A stretch of DNA of 64,000 bases from Rhynochetos jubatus (GCA_027574665.1 CM050653.1:41304118-41368117); one strand, 5' to 3'. Counted from the stretch's first letter, positions 1-14,760 are shown. Notes: generated from the letters alone by a model not told the origin. Translations and numbers: made by a program.

Positions 1-1084
1 CCTAAAGTACAGTTGTATTATAGGCCTAGCTGTGTATAAAATAACACAGCTGTGATTAGAAGATGTCTACTGGGTGTGGGTTAACTCTCTCAGTAACTAT
101 GAGTACTGTGAGATTTTACAGTGTGACAACAGTTGATAACCTGGTCAATGTTGAGTAAGTTTCCTGGTGTGAAGAAAATCAGAAAGAATTTACAAAATGA
201 GATATTAACATGTAAGTTTGCAGTAGGTTTGGAAACCTTGAACAACACCTACCCGGAATTAGCAGGTTTACTAAGGACAAGGGGCAATGAGCAAGGAATA
301 AATGTTAAAGAAGAGGTCTTTTCTAAAATCAATATGCAAATGCTGTTCTCTGGTGTTTCACTTTGGTTTTATACAAATGTATATCTGTAGCAAGAATCAA
401 AGATTGCTTCTGTTGTTTCATCAACCACCATGCTCCTGAGAAGGGACAGAGCCTTTCCAGTCAAAGCGAGCGCCAAATTGCAGAATCCCTGTACCAGCAT
501 GTGCTGGTAAGAATTAACACCACGGTAGCCTGCTGAAGGGAGATTAAATGAGACTCTTACGTGACTAAATACTAACCCATGTGTCTTAAATGAGCAGGAA
601 TTCCAGAGTCTGGTCTTCAGTGACTATTTCTGGTTTCCTATCACTGCATGAGCTATAGCACAGTGATAATGACTTAGCTTTTTAGGATTCTCAGAATTAA
701 TGCCAGGATTTGTTTGTGTTTTTTTAAAACCATCTGAGAAGTCTAGACACTGCATCACTAACAGAATTATGTGAAAACATTTGCATTGCCGGAAAAGTGA
801 AGGAAATGAGACTGTTGGCTGGATTTATTTTTATCCTTTTTTTTTTTTTTAATTATTTTTCCATGAAGGAAACCTGTCCTCCCACTTTCAAATGTCTTTC
901 CCTGCAAAGAACAAAAATTGCATCTTTCTTCATCATTGTGAAGTGGCTAGAACTTTAATGAAATATAGAATAAAACTGCTGCTTTTTTATCCTTGGTTCC
1001 ACCTTCTCATTTGAAAATACCCTGTTCTCCAATAGAAAAGAACGTTGTCTTGCTGTGTCCTCTTATCCCACAGTCTGGCATGGA

Positions 1085-1260
1085 GGTGTAGGAACTCAGG
1101 AAGAGAAAAGGACCATCTAGTTCATCAGTGCCAGTGGCAGTTCAATGAAATACAATATCCAGCCGCCACAGTTTTTACTTAAAACTTCAAATATCTTTTG
1201 CTACCCAGAAGCATTCTCATTTTCCAGCTCAATCCTGTAATTATTCAATGGCCGTTATTA
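1085..1260. mobile_element. Possible ancient CR1 3'-end relic
   Basis: AAAAGGACCATCTAGTTCAT, then CAGTGCCAGTGGCAG, resembles the GGAAGGGACC...CATCTAGTTC tail block of sauropsid CR1 elements. The sequence after it is too diverged to confirm, and the edges are guesses. Confidence 0.3.
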
Positions 1261-3359
1261 ATCTTAGTTTTTCCCAATTAAAGAATGTGAGAATAAAAGA
1301 TATGGAGTTTTTGCATATATTACAATATTTTTGCTAATAATTATCAGCCTGGCCGAAAGTATAATAATATAATGCTATTTTACCACACAATTACCATAGC
1401 CCTATCAAGAATAGCACTGTCATTCAACAGAATCCCATCACTGGGCCACTGCAGTCATTGTTCAGCTGGAGAATAGAAACCTTTACAAGATTTAACCTTC
1501 CTTCCCCGCTGCTCAGTAATATAAACGTATTTAGGATCACTGGCTATCACTTCCCTTTCAACCTTCCTAATGAGATGTTACCTAATTCTCTGAGCAAGTT
1601 AAATGAAGGTAGAGAGAATAATAACTTCAAGAACTATATTTACAAACTAATCTCCTTTTCTCTTCAGGAGTTCTAAGCAACCTTCACAAATCCCTACCTT
1701 TGGAAATGAGAGTAATACAAAGGTACAGAAGAAACAGAGCAGATGAGCTAAACCCCCCACAGCTAACAGGTCTTCCCTTTATTTCAGAAATTCATACCTG
1801 CTACTAAAGCAGAGCCATCAGAACTAATCAGATAAAGACTATTTAAAGAAATGTGAGAACAGTCAGATCACCACACGCAGCTGTGCACACGCCCTTACTA
1901 GCATACAAAATCCCACGTCTGTAAAAAGTGTAGCAAACGCAAACAGCACTCCAGGTATATCTATAGACAGATAAACAAAAACCTGACTCACTTCTTCTAA
2001 CTTCTTTTTAGAGTCTAAAGGTTGGCATTACAAAGGAACTTGGTGAAGTCTCTTTCAGATATATCACCAACATCTGAAATGGACAAAAATGGAGGAAAAC
2101 CCACCAGGATGTGAAAATTAAGTTCCCATTTTGACTGTATCTTTCATTAAAGGTAAGTGAAACTTCTTATAGGAATACTTCTTTATAAAAAGTTGTTCAT
2201 ATTATGTTTATCAGTTTATACATGGCTATGGAACTTGACCATAGGGTGCCAATGATCCTTGTAGTCCATGTCAGTGGTACCTAGGCCCATAATATTTTCA
2301 ATCTTGTCTTCCTTGTGACAAAGCCTCCACTGTAGGCAATGATCCATGGAAGCTGTACAGAAATGTAGACTGACTGTCCATGTATGACTGCATATATGAA
2401 TAGCCTGAAGATGTGAAAACTGCTTTTTTGCATAATTCTAATAATTCCATCTGATGGGTACATTTGCAAGAAAGCAAAGCTACGCCCGTGCTTAAAATAA
2501 AGACCAAGACTCTGATGTTTTGTTGTACTTTCCATTCTTAATTCTTCAGTTCTTATTCATTTCTCTACAAAAGGGTTATTTTTTATTGTATCTAATACCC
2601 TCTGTGTACCTGTTTTGGGAATGTACATCAGAAGATCTCTGGGGCAAGTTTTTGAGCATGGGTTAGTGTGTGATTTATTACACTGTCCTGTTTGCAGCAC
2701 CCTACATAAAAGCAGAGTATAGTGACTATATCATAACAAAAAAGTATACTGCATCAGTCTTGGTCACCCAGGGTCAGTAATCACTGAGATTTTGCCACAT
2801 TTCCATTCTTCTTTCAAATCCTGTATCCTGAAGAATAAAGGGATGATGCAGCAGAATTATAACTGCTTCTTCTGACATAAAAATTCCCTATGCACCCCCT
2901 TGGTTGGAAATTCTTAGGAAATTCCATCTGAATACAATTCTTTCAATTAGTCCCTGATGAATTGCTGCTAGTAAGATGAAGGAAGACTGATCTTACATTT
3001 TAATATTTTCAACATAAGTGAATAAATAAACATGTCAGTGAAACGCTCAACACATGACCACATTAAGCTATTATTAACAACATATCCATTTATATGAACA
3101 AGTAATTGGTTTCTTGAGGTAAACACGTCTTCTAGAGGCTATTAAATCTCCATGACTTTGCACAGACTACTGTGTGCAAATGTCCATACAGTATGGATGA
3201 AGTTGTTGTTAAAACAACAGGAGAACCGATTAGACTTGTTAAATAACCGTTGGTCATCAATCACATATACCTTCCATTTGCTCTTTCAGACCAGACACAT
3301 GAGTGGACAGCTCATGGGTCAACTGTCCAAGAATAAAGCAGATTAAAGCAAAGACAAGC

Positions 3360-3391
3360 TAAAAAAAATCAAAAAAAAAAAAAAAAAAAAG
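3360..3391. repeat. A-rich tract
   Basis: A near-pure run of A, interrupted by a TC, follows AGACAAGCT. It could be the tail of an unrecognised retrocopy or simple slippage; no retrocopy body was recognised upstream. Confidence 0.85.
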
Positions 3392-3659
3392 CACAGTAGA
3401 AACACACAAAAAGTCACCTGAATATTAGTAGTATTTCTACTTATCCTACAAATCAGATGAATTTCATCACCTCCTGCATAAAATACAGTCATGGCTGACA
3501 GCTGTAAGGTAGTAAGATTACAGCATTACACTGCCAAAATACGCCTTGGATGTTCTTAAGAGCAGCTGCAGCAGCATGGTATTGCTCAGTCCTTTGTCTC
3601 TAAAATATCCCTAGAATCCAATATATCTGGTAAACTGTAATGAAGGATATCACTGGCTT

Positions 3660-3745
3660 TAAAAAATAAAAAAAAAAAAAAAAGAGAAAAGAAAGAGAAG
3701 AGAAAAGGAAGAAAGGGAATTGGAAAAGGGAAAAGAAGTCTTGGC
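3660..3745. repeat. A/G-rich (polypurine) tract
   Basis: A long A run passes into AAAGAGAAAAG-type purine repeats and then GGAAAAGGGAAAAG. It is low-complexity. On the gene strand it is a polypyrimidine stretch, but no exon follows. Confidence 0.85.
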
Positions 3746-5156
3746 AGGGTGAAACACATTCCCTCTGGGAAATGCTGGGCCCTTATGCCTAAGGATGCAA
3801 GGAAAATCAGCTTGCTGTTAGGTGTGTGTGGCCAAATGTCCTTCAAAACTCACATGTGGGTCTTCCAGGCTGCTCAACACAGAGTTGAGGTGACTGAGTT
3901 GGAAATCTGCAAGCGTCAAGAGCCCCACTTCCATCTGGGTCTTGGGTGAAGCTCTGGGACGTCCTTGCCTCTACCTGCACACCTGGGAATCAGCAGGTCC
4001 CGTTCAGTCTTTGAGCCGGTGCTTTGCTGTTCTTCCAGGAATATCCCACCAAGTCGCCTGCCCAAAGCAACATTCCTGGGGCTTTCTGACTTGGCTCCCA
4101 GGACTAATCCGGTCCTCAGTCAGCAGACCTGTAAGCCTACTCATTAGGAGATCTGGAAGCCTGCCCAAAGCGTTGGGCATGGTGGGGCTGCTCTGGAACA
4201 TGAAATCCTGGGAGTGTTTTGCATCTGTTCCCTGGAAGCTGACGTGGAGCAGGACAGCAACCGAGAGGGATGTTTAAAGCAGTTGGCAGCTTTCAAGATC
4301 ATGCAGAGTATATTTGGTATTGGAAACACCATGGGCCATTGTTTCTGAAAATTAATTTTTGTTTGGAATTTCTGGCTCATAGGAGAATCTTTTTATTTTG
4401 TTTTGAGCATTTAAAAGATGAATCAGAATGAAACCAAATTTCATAAGATGAATTTCCCACAAACTGGAAACCATGGATGTTACTCAGCCAGTTCTTCTTC
4501 TATCTGTAACCTGGACAAAAGGATCAGCCATGTTCAGATTTGGAAAGGGTGGGGCTAATACAGAATAATAACCTTTAACGGCTGGTGGCAACTTCAACAC
4601 ATTTAAAGTACTATGTTTTAAAATAATGCAGTACAAAATATTGCTTCTCACTGGCACACAAAGTGGTCTGTTAAAATCTTTAAATATATTGACATGATCA
4701 TTAGTTTTGCTTGATGTCAGGGCTCTGGAAGGTGGCAACAGTAAGAACTTTTGTGAGGGCTTCCTTTTTCCCACTTTCCACAAACTCTCAAAATTCTTAT
4801 GGGAGAAATGTCCCCTTAAAATTAATGTTAATGCCCTATTGATAGAGTGTGACTGATTAAGAATATCACAGAGTCTGACCCAAAGTATGTTAACTATCAG
4901 CTACGGGAGGATCTCTTAGGCATATCAGACTGCATCAGCTCCAGGGCTGCATAACCAAATGAGAAACCTTGCCCTTTAGCAGGGTGCTGGCTAAGTGGAT
5001 TGAACTATACTGCCATGTCATGAGTTGTCTGCCATGTAAAGGGTTGCTTACAGTGTTGAATTCCTAAACTTGGTTTATGGTTAAAATTACATAGAACCTA
5101 TCCCAATTTGTCATCATTTCAACAAAATGACAAGGAGAGGAGGGAGGGGAAGAGGA

Positions 5157-5265
5157 AAGATACCAAAAAAAGTAAACAAACAAAAAACAAACAAAACCAC
5201 AAAAAACCCCAACCAAACAGTAAAAGAACAAAACAGAAAATGAAAGAAGGAAAAAAAATGCCCAG
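5157..5265. repeat. A-rich / AAAC-rich low-complexity tract
   Basis: Repeated AAAC, AACA and AAAACCCC-like words make up a low-complexity segment with few T. It opens a meaningless lysine/asparagine-rich frame on the plus strand. Confidence 0.85.
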
Positions 5266-8200
5266 TACTTCAAAAAAACACTCATCTGTCCTTGCCTTAA
5301 GCTTTCCTGTTTTGTCATCTAATCACTAATTCTATCCCTAAACAGGCCCCTTTAGAATTTCTCTCATTTTTTACTACTGCAGGTCTTTCACACTGCTTCA
5401 TTGTACTATTTTCTTTATCTTGTAGTGAGTTGCTCTGTTTTGTTGGGAAAGTGCTCTCAGCACAGCTGATGCAAAATAAATGAAGCAGCTGAGAACGTTG
5501 GTTTGATGCTTCAGCTCTGAATCTCAATTTGTACAGATGAGACCTAACTTAAGACCGAGGAAACCTAAGGTTTATGTAAAAAAGAGTAAAAAATATGCAA
5601 GTACCTATCTGCCACAAGACATTATTTACTATAGCTTTATGGGTGTGCTTAGTACTTATTTTCCCAGGAATCACATTAGAAATGCTTGAAGGGGCCAGTA
5701 AAACAGATGGGTCTTAGTGCTGGCGGAGTAGCAGCATTCCAAGGCTGTTCTTTGCATTTCTTCCGTGCTAGCTTTCCAAAGGAGACAGAGTCAGCTCATA
5801 TACATTCAAATTATATACAATTACCAATCAGTAGGGATTTGTGCTTTAACACCCTCTTACAGTTCTGGACAGAATAAGCACAAATACTGGTGCATGAATT
5901 TTAATATTTTTTAGGGCTAATAAAGTCCAGGCCAAATGAAAAGCAATTCACCTCAGTGAGGAAAAACCCCCTCTTAATCAGTCCTGTCCTCACTCTCAGT
6001 GTACTGACTGTAAATAGTTTTAGACAGGGCTAAAAAAAGCATAGCAGCAGTCTCAGGTAAACGCTTGATAGACGAGTATGCCATAATGGCTGTTCCTGTT
6101 ACATTTTCTTCAGGTTAGCACATTCTATAGAAAATTAAAAGCAAAGCAAAATGTAACAAAACCTTCCCAACTTCCTCCCCTCTCTCTAATTCTGATAGGC
6201 AATGGAACATGAGGAGGATAATCCATGAAGGGAATCAACATTGGGGAAGACATTAATACACGTACAAACACCCATATTTCCTCCTTATGAACGTCCTTTA
6301 TATGACAGAGCTGTCCAAACAGCGCTTAAGGAGCAACAGCAAAAGGCTTGACAGGCAGGCATGATAAGTTATGGCTCAAAACGTTTGCTTGCCAGACAGA
6401 AAGGGTGACTTTTTTTTTCCCCTGAAAATCCTTTAAGGTAAACTCACTCCATGTCCACTGGCACTCAGCCATTTTTCTATAAGCTCATATTACAATGCTG
6501 TATTTCTAATGGATTGGGTATGGTGCTTTTCCATTTTGCTAATGAGAAAAGCTAAAGGCCATTACTTGTTCTGATTAAGGTCCCGAGGGAAGAAATGTGA
6601 TGTGTATATTACCAGGCCATATGTAAAGGAAGTATGTGGCATTTCTAATCAATCAGATGAAGGGTAGACAGAAAAAGTCTTATCCTGTGACTGCAGAGGA
6701 AGAAGATATAGGGGGGGAAAGAAACCATAGAAAGTGTCTTTAAAAGGTGACTTACGGGAACCAGTTATAATGACATTAGTATGATCAATGACTAGGGCTA
6801 CTATCTGGGAAGGATGTAATTACCAGAATGAAAACTTTCAAATGGGAAGCCTGATCAAGGGCAGAGGTACTGTCATATTTCTCGGAGCACTGTCACCTCT
6901 CATCCAGGCAATGTATTACCGTGTCCCTCAGAAGCATTACCGTACCACCAGGTTGAGCTGTGCTTCCCTGGGGTGGGAGCAGACCAAGGGAGGGAGGGAT
7001 TGTGGAACTCTGCATCCCACTCAACAACATGCATAAGCCTTGGACCAAAGGCAAATTCACAGTAAGAAAGGTAAGACTGGGAAAACGGAAAAGAGGAAAG
7101 TCCCAGTCATGACAGGCTTTAAGGAAAGGTCTGCAGTGGTGCACATTTAAAAACCGTTTCAACCAAAAGAAAGGAAACAATGTAGAGAGTGAGCTATTCA
7201 TCGTAAAGGAGATCAACCAAAAAAATGCACTGAGAGATGCACTGCTGAATTTGTGGAAGGATACTCTGGAAAACTGAGTAAGATGTTTCAATATGCAATT
7301 TCTACATGCTTAATCCTGATTGTACAGGATCGTACCTGGTTGAAATACAAAATCTAGAGATATTTTTTCATTCCTTTTTAAATGGCTCCATAGTTACAGC
7401 TTGAGAATGCTACAAGATACGTACTCCAAATGGCGAATGAAATGAATAGAGCTTAGAGATGGGTGTTCTAAGAGAGGACAAGATCTTCCGAATGTGTCAT
7501 AATGCACAGTCAAAGCTGTAGACATACTTTTAATACTATATTAATTTCACAGACTATTATAAATCACTGCTGAGCATTAAAACTGACGAAAACTATAACA
7601 TACTACATCCTCACAAATGGAATTCCATGTGACAGATTAATGAAATATTACAGTCAGTGATGGCAAAACTATAACAAGTGATAGGCTAGCAGAGGAGACA
7701 GTCTTGTGTACTCTCCCAAACCTGTATTAGGGCATCTGGCTTTCCTCTATGTGACACCACTGCTTCTTTACAGATACTTGGGAATGTTTCAGATAGATTC
7801 ACCCAGGAATAGAAGAAAAGCCTGTAACCATTTCCTCCATCTGCTTTAAAAGAATAGCCAGATGAAACACTGGGACTGTGAATTCGGAACACATCTTCAA
7901 CCCTTCCTTTCATCAGAAGGCAATCCTGAGAGAACATTTTCTCTTAAATGTCACTGGTGACAAGGCATGGATGCCACATAGTGTTGTAAAAAATTAAGAA
8001 TCACAGCTGAGAAAGCCCATCTAGAGCTATCAAACTGAAATTCAATCATCTTCAGCTTTCCTTAAAGGCATGTATTTAAAAAAAAAAAAATTCTACACAG
8101 GCCCTAACAGGAGTTTTCTGATCCCTTTGCTCCACTCATGCGAAAAGGAACAAATGCTGCACAAGTGCACCACAGCCTGTACAGGCAAGTAAGCAGGATG

Positions 8201-11200
8201 GGGGAAAACAGTCTGGCCTCTTCTAAATGCCACCGCCCAGTCAGAGAATTGTTTTCTCAGGAGGATCTTGCAGAGTATCTATTTCCAGGCCAGGCTGTCC
8301 TTTCTGGTTCTTTGATGCACTTCTGGCTTTGGCACATGGACTGACTGGAAAGCTCAGGCATCTTCATTTTGCATTGGTGCTCATGGATTTGCAAAACATT
8401 CCCTTTCTGCCTTCCTTTTACACTCAAAAAAAAAGAAAAAGATAAAGTGCTGTGCAGACATTTGCAATGGAGAAAGTCCTAACTGCACAACAGGTTTTCT
8501 TTTCCAATAATATGATGGAGATCACAAAGTGGACATTTTTCCATCAAATAAATTTATATCAACACCTTTAGAACCACAGGAGTTTGCACGATTTTTGCTT
8601 GTTGTGAAGGACCACGAGAAAGACTACATGAAGCATGAAGACGAAAACTAAGTGAGATTAAAATCACTGAATACAAACAGCAAGACACAGCTGTACATAC
8701 TGCTAGTGAACTCAAGGAAATATAAATGTCAAAATGTATTTGACATGATGTACTTTGGCATGGGAATTTAGAACACTGAGTTGACTGCAAACTTCTAGTT
8801 TACAATCTTTCATTATTAATATAGAGGACAGATTATTATAGATTATTTGGTGAGAAGCAAACAAATTTCAATGCTAGGCACACTGAAGAGGTAAGGAATA
8901 AACACAAATCTAACCAGAATAGGTAAAATCTACTCTTTCTGTACTGTGAAGAATGGGCCATGACTGGAACAGCCTAGGGCAGTCCATTGTGCCAAGAATC
9001 TGGGCTTTGCCTCAAACGTCTGGCTTGCCTTAGTGGTACAGCTGAGCCACCCCTGGGTTTGGAATAGGGGCTGTTATCCATACTGTAAGAAAGACTACAC
9101 TGTATGGAGCTCATTTTCCTCAGAGGAAATCAAAGGTCTCACATTAATTTGCTTATTTACTTAAGTGGTGCTATAAGGTTTAATTAATGTTTTTAAAACA
9201 CTTTGAGAATATAAAACGCAACAGACGTGCTGCTTTTGTTATTTGTCAGTTGTTTTCTGCCTCAGGATGTCTCTCAGAAGACCTAACTCCTGTTGTGTTT
9301 GGGAGGAACAGCAAATGCTATAGATTCCCTCCTCTATCACTTGTACTTCAGAGAAAAAAAAAAAAAGAAACATTCCACAGAAATCTGCATGGTATGTGCA
9401 GATGGAGTTAAAATATTTACACAGAAACTCTAGAGCTATATAAACTGAACTGCCTAAAAAAGAAGTGGTTCAAACTACCAGTAAGTGATGCAATTTCTTA
9501 GTTTGCAATGGGCCCAACTCTGCCTGCAAAGATCTCCGTAGAGCAATTACATGCCAGAGACACTAATCCTTTACCCTCTGTGCCAAACTTGTAATTGCAC
9601 TCATATATTAACATTCCTTGGAACACTTATCCAATAGTGTATGCAATGATGTAAAAATCCCAATATTAAAAATAAACTAAAGATGATGCCGTGATGCTTA
9701 AGCCATGTTTGTCTCTTTTGAAACACAAGAAAATATAATGCTGCTCATGACACTTGCATGAAAATTAATGAAAAGTGGATTTATAAGCCTTGAAATGTAT
9801 AATTCTTTGCCTTCTGTTGCAGGTTAATTACTTTAAATTTTTCCATCAATCATTTTCTGATCTCCAACTCTGTTATATTCAGTTTTAAACAAAGGATAGA
9901 AATTTCAGGAAGGTCAGTCCTCTTCTGCTCTCAATAGTTCAGGCACAAGATATACAAATAAAATTAGGAAAAATCCTTATTCAACCTATGTCCATAGACC
10001 GAATAGAATTTGTTTCTACTATTTCCCTATGTCTCATAACACATCAAGGAAATTTGAAGTTGTTGCTACTTGTATTTTTAGTTATTAATAAACTTTGTGT
10101 AAAACAATCTTCTAGAAGGTGTAAAGAATATTCTTTTTCTTACGTCAAAGCAGAATACTTTGATTAAAATAAAATACTATTAATCCAATTATGGCCACCT
10201 TGATGAAGTAGCCATGTATTACCAGAAAAGTTTCTGAGAAAAGTCCATTATCTTCACAGGAAATCAGCCCTGCTAATAGCTAGTTAGGAGCAAATGCACA
10301 ATAAAAGAAAGGCAGCAAAGTAGTTTTTGCTAGAAAATTACCTTTGGCTACTGAAATTTTGAGCACTGATTTGGATGCTGTGGACAGACTAGGCAAGGTC
10401 ATCCGTGGAAATACCATCATGGCCAAATACTCCCTTTACCTTGTGACTGTATTTTTGTCACTCTAATTAGCACTGCCAAAAAGGGTCATTGAAAAAAGAA
10501 CAAATACAACCCATTTTTTAGCCCAGTGCAGGTGTTTTAGGTAGGAAAGGCCAGCAGCAGAGCAGCATCAGGGTAAACAGTCTGGGAGGAAGGGAATAGT
10601 TAGGTGCCTCAGTGTTTGAAAAACAAAGTCAGTTTGGAAATCACAGAATCTTTGGTCTATACTGCAAACGTTGCGCACAACTGTGGTTGGCAGGCCAGAA
10701 AACACAAACAGTGTGAAGTTTTGCATCAGTGAAATCAGTTTGGGTCACAGAAATATTATATTGATTTGAAGGAAACCCCCAGGGGAAACACACTCAGCAC
10801 AGGAAAACAGGGAGCTGAGGCTGGAAAACGCACAGTAACTTGGACATTTAGATACTAAACTCTTAAGAAACTGGCTGTTGCTGCATTACAACTGCTAAAA
10901 CGAAAATGGCAAAATTAGAAGCATACTGGTGCGCCTATCACATTCAAAAGCTGTAATGATCCCAAAGGATAGAGCAGTCCTCCACAGGACTGGAAAAGCA
11001 CGCGTCTCTGAGATACGACTGCTCCCTGGACCCGTCCCGACGTGGTGCAGCTCTCATCTGCCGCACAGTAGAAATCTGCCGTGTTCAACAGTTCATTTAC
11101 CTTGCTAGAAAAACAACTCAATTCATCAAACTCCCAAATTTACTCGATGCAGCTGCTCTCAAACCCCTTGTTACAGTTTAATGAAATGTGCTGACTGAGC

Positions 11201-11559
11201 TGTTTCACAGTAAATATTAGTTATAGCAGAACTTTCCTCCCAAATTGAGTCTGTTAGGAGCAGGAGGATGCTACAGCGCCCTAGCACTGACACAGAATCG
11301 CCCATAACTCACAAATAATAAAAAACCATCCGAGGGCACAGAGGTTATTGCCATCAGCAGCTCCCTATGGAATTGTAAATCATTTGAACAAAGCTTACCC
11401 TTTTTTGAGAACTTCAGGTTGAAATCACTGTATATACAGGATCCCAGTGTCTTACACAGAGTATGAAGCCTGTACCTTTAGCTCCTTCATTTAACCTTGC
11501 TTCATAAATGAGTGAACCCTGAACAGGCTGTTCTTTCCAGATGAAAATAAGAAAGATAC

Positions 11560-11685
11560 CTCAAAAGCACTGGCAATTTGTCTTAGAGGAAGTTTAAACC
11601 TTTGGGCCACCAGCTTGCCAACCATCTGATAAGCCATGTGGATTAACTGCGAAACGCACTGTGCACTGAAGTTCACTGGGATACG
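11560..11685 (-). other. Unconfirmed exon-like segment in the RBMS3 downstream intron
   Basis: The 126-nt segment is open for all 42 codons in phase 0. It is preceded by a plausible acceptor (TGCCTTTTCCCGTAG|CG) and followed by a plausible donor (TTTGAG|GTATCTTT). Its peptide includes QLIHMAYQMVGKLVAQRF and KLPLRQIASAFE. It shares phase 0 with exon D, so it could be spliced in without a frameshift. I do not recognise the peptide in RBMS3 or any other family, and chance is a real alternative. Confidence 0.15.
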
Positions 11686-14469
11686 CTACGGGAAAAGGCA
11701 GTGAAATTCAATGGAAGAATATTTTTGTGAGCATCTGCATACCCAGGCCTTTGTCCAACACACAGGGTATGTTATTTCTGTCACTGTGATTAAAATATAA
11801 AAAATACTGAACATCCTTTAAATCAAATTCATTTTCAACTCATCGTATGTGTGTTCAATAATGGGGTGATGTGTCACCTTCAGAAACACTGCAGCATCTA
11901 TCATCTAGTGTACGTTTGAAGTCCCAATGTTCCTGGCAGTGAAGTTTTCCCTACAAAAAAACACTGGGAATGTAATCCAAAGGTTGCTGCTACAAGCAGA
12001 AACATTTTGCTTACCAAAATGTACCCATCCCCTTGGGGGCAGGGTGGGGGGGAAGCCAAAAGCAAGCAGTATACTTGGTAATTCATACAACACATTGAAA
12101 TGAGTCCATCTCGACCCTTGGTCCCAGATGGTTTTTTTCTAAGTGAATACTGTGAATGGTCACTTGTTTCTTTGCAATAAAAATCAGAGGTGGAGATGAA
12201 AAAAGGCTGTTAGACCATTGCTCTGATTTTGTGTCAATGTCTGAAATTCCTCCTGTGGATTTTGAGGTGTTTGGCCCTGTTCAGTTCTAGATATCGCCAA
12301 GAATGACTTTTCTGTGATAAATTTCAAACACTAGTCTAGCTCTTAATATATTACCAATTTCTGCAAGATGTTCAAGTTACACTTTTCCGATTTTACTTTC
12401 AGGCCCCTATTTATATTGTTGACTCCATGAAAACCACCTCCTCCTTTCCACGAATGGCCTTCACATACCTACATTGTGTTATAAGCTACTGTTGTCTATC
12501 ACCTTCATGTCCTTATCTTTTTGCGAAAGTTTACGACATCTGTGATTGAAGTTTATACAATCCAAGTGCCTCATCTTGGACAGAACCGATGTTTTGTGAA
12601 GGACTACAATGGTGCTTAGCAGAAAATAGTCACTCTTCCATGTAATTTATCATGTTTTCCGTTAAGGATAAAGCCCCTTTAAGGATTTCAGGACTTCTTG
12701 CTGTGCTTGCAGCTCAGTTGCCATGCACTTGTAGCACGTGGAGACATGAACAGCTCTTGGCAGAGAAGAGCTGTGGAAGCACCACCTCTGGGTGACACTT
12801 CTTGCCTTTCACATTATCACAGTTTGGCAAACAACTCCTCCCCCACCTCCCTAAGATCCTCAAACTGGTCTTGAGTTACAGCAGCCCCACAGAGTTTTTC
12901 TGCACCACTGATAATTTGGATTCACTACTTCTCTGAAAAGCCATATTCATCATTTCTATCAGAACCACGTGGGCCCACCTTAAATACAGGCAGGACAATA
13001 AAACTAAGTTTCATTTAATAAGGCAAAGAGGTACGCTCTTGATTACAAAATTGAAGACACATTTACAAAAGAGAAACACATCAAGAAAATACAGATGACA
13101 GACTTGACATTTAGAGTACTTTTAGTTTACAGCTTTTATTGAGTTTGTCAGTCGTAGGTGTGGCAGGATGTTCCAAACCTAGAATTATTTTCAGTTCTTT
13201 TTAACCTAATGTTGGTTCCTCTTTCCTACTTCCCTGTCTGTCAAGTAAAGAGCCTCTTTCTTCTAAATCATACACAAATCACTAAAACCAAACCAAATCA
13301 AACTAAACCAACCTTCTCTCCTCAAAACCTGCCCTATTATTTGTGGTATCAACACAATTTCACACGAACATGCGTGGTTTATTCCCTTTTCCTCTTACTA
13401 CCATTCCAAGTTTTTAGTAGCTAGCAAAATGAGTTCACATTCTTCAGTCATGTCTAGCAGAAACATGAACACAAATTTCTGAGAGGATGACTAAAGGGGA
13501 GCCTTTGAGGAGGGGTGAGCTGCAGATCACTCGCTATCTGCCAGATGCTGAAGGTTTTACGGCTTTCAGCTTCTATTCACTATTGCAAAATAAAAAAGTT
13601 CACTTTATACACAGTGCATGGCTACCAATAAATAACATGCTTTGGAAGATGCGGCTTTGAACATTTGCATTGTCCTGACCAGTTTCACCAGGTGTCCCTT
13701 CTACGAATCACAAAATAGAATTGCAGCAGTCATATGTAAGAAAATACTGGAGAGACAAGCCTTTAAATACTCTAGCTCAGAGATATGTGAAGTAAGCTGC
13801 AAATTCATTATATGAATGACATTTGTCTAATGATGAAAATGAACTTATATTAGTTATGGCTCTTTTGGCTGATACTTTTAGCTTTGCTAATCCATCATTG
13901 TTGCTTTGTGTTGATTTAACTTTTGATCACCAGGATCAGGGAGTTGGGAGCCCTCTGAAAGGGAATCTGGGGTAATGTCGCTTTGAGTCAGTAGCTGATA
14001 CCTCTAAGAGAGGCAAGAAGTCCTCAACAAAAGCACCTGTTCGTTTGTGGAAGCGTCGTGTGAATCTAACACAGAATGAAAGCTCCTGACACGCTGGGCT
14101 CATATGAAGGACTGCTTGAACCAAAAATGGAATTCCCTCCATCTGTGTTTATTCTCCTTTTACCCTCTTCGCCTTTGAAGGCAGGCACACTTGCACATAA
14201 AGGCAAACAATAAGCCACTACCAACAATTGCTAGGAAAGTAAAGCTGAGTTCAGAAGAGAAGGGGGAACGCTACAGAACTGGGATGTTATAAACTCTATT
14301 GATTCAACAATAACATCGAACCAGAGCTAATGGTCAAACGTAGACTGTGTAATCCATGCTGAGAGAGCTGATTAGAAAGAGCCTCCTCTTCACATGGGCT
14401 GATCAGCCCAGATCTCACAAGAGTCGGAGGGACTTGAAGATGATCCAAAAAGGGAGAAGATCACATCTT

Positions 14470-14760
14470 CCCTTGTTCACCCTACCAGGTGTTCAGCCCA
14501 TATCCTTTCAAATTAAGAATTTTTTCACCCTGCTGTTGCACCTGCATATGTTTCTTCATAGAAATGTTGAATCTATTTTTTTTAAGATTGCTAACCTATT
14601 TGTCTCAATAATATTTAGTGGCAGCAAATTCTACAGATTGATTAAATGCTTCATTCATCAAAAAGCTATTTGTTCCTTGTTGACTGCTTGGAATTTTGGT
14701 GCTTTTCAGTAGCACTGAGTGCCCCTTTTTAATTTAAAATTATGTATCAGGCAAATTGGA
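14470..14760. mobile_element. Possible ancient LINE (CR1-like) relic
   Basis: GTGGCAGCAAATTCTACAGA, then TTGATTAAATGC, followed by TATTTGTTCCTTGTTGA and AGTAGCACTGAGTGCCCCT, resembles a block seen often in reptile genomes (GTGGCAATGAGTTCCACAG ... AAGTATTTCCTTTT ... CATTGAGTGTCCCC). The match is by memory and diverged, so the family name is uncertain. Confidence 0.4.

Noticed and set aside
3549..3600. Possible RBMS3 AAAA-type exon (minus-strand run of Ala codons near GCTGCTGCAGCTGCT)
   Set aside because: The residues around the Ala run do not match the expected YM..AAAAMQGTYIPQ segment and the splice signals are poor.
3942..4380. Cluster of overlapping frames in a GC-richer patch
   Set aside because: Frames are open in several registers on both strands, which points to composition, not coding.
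9505..9600. GGGCCCAACTCTGC block resembling the end of a palindromic MITE
   Set aside because: No matching inverted arm was found nearby.
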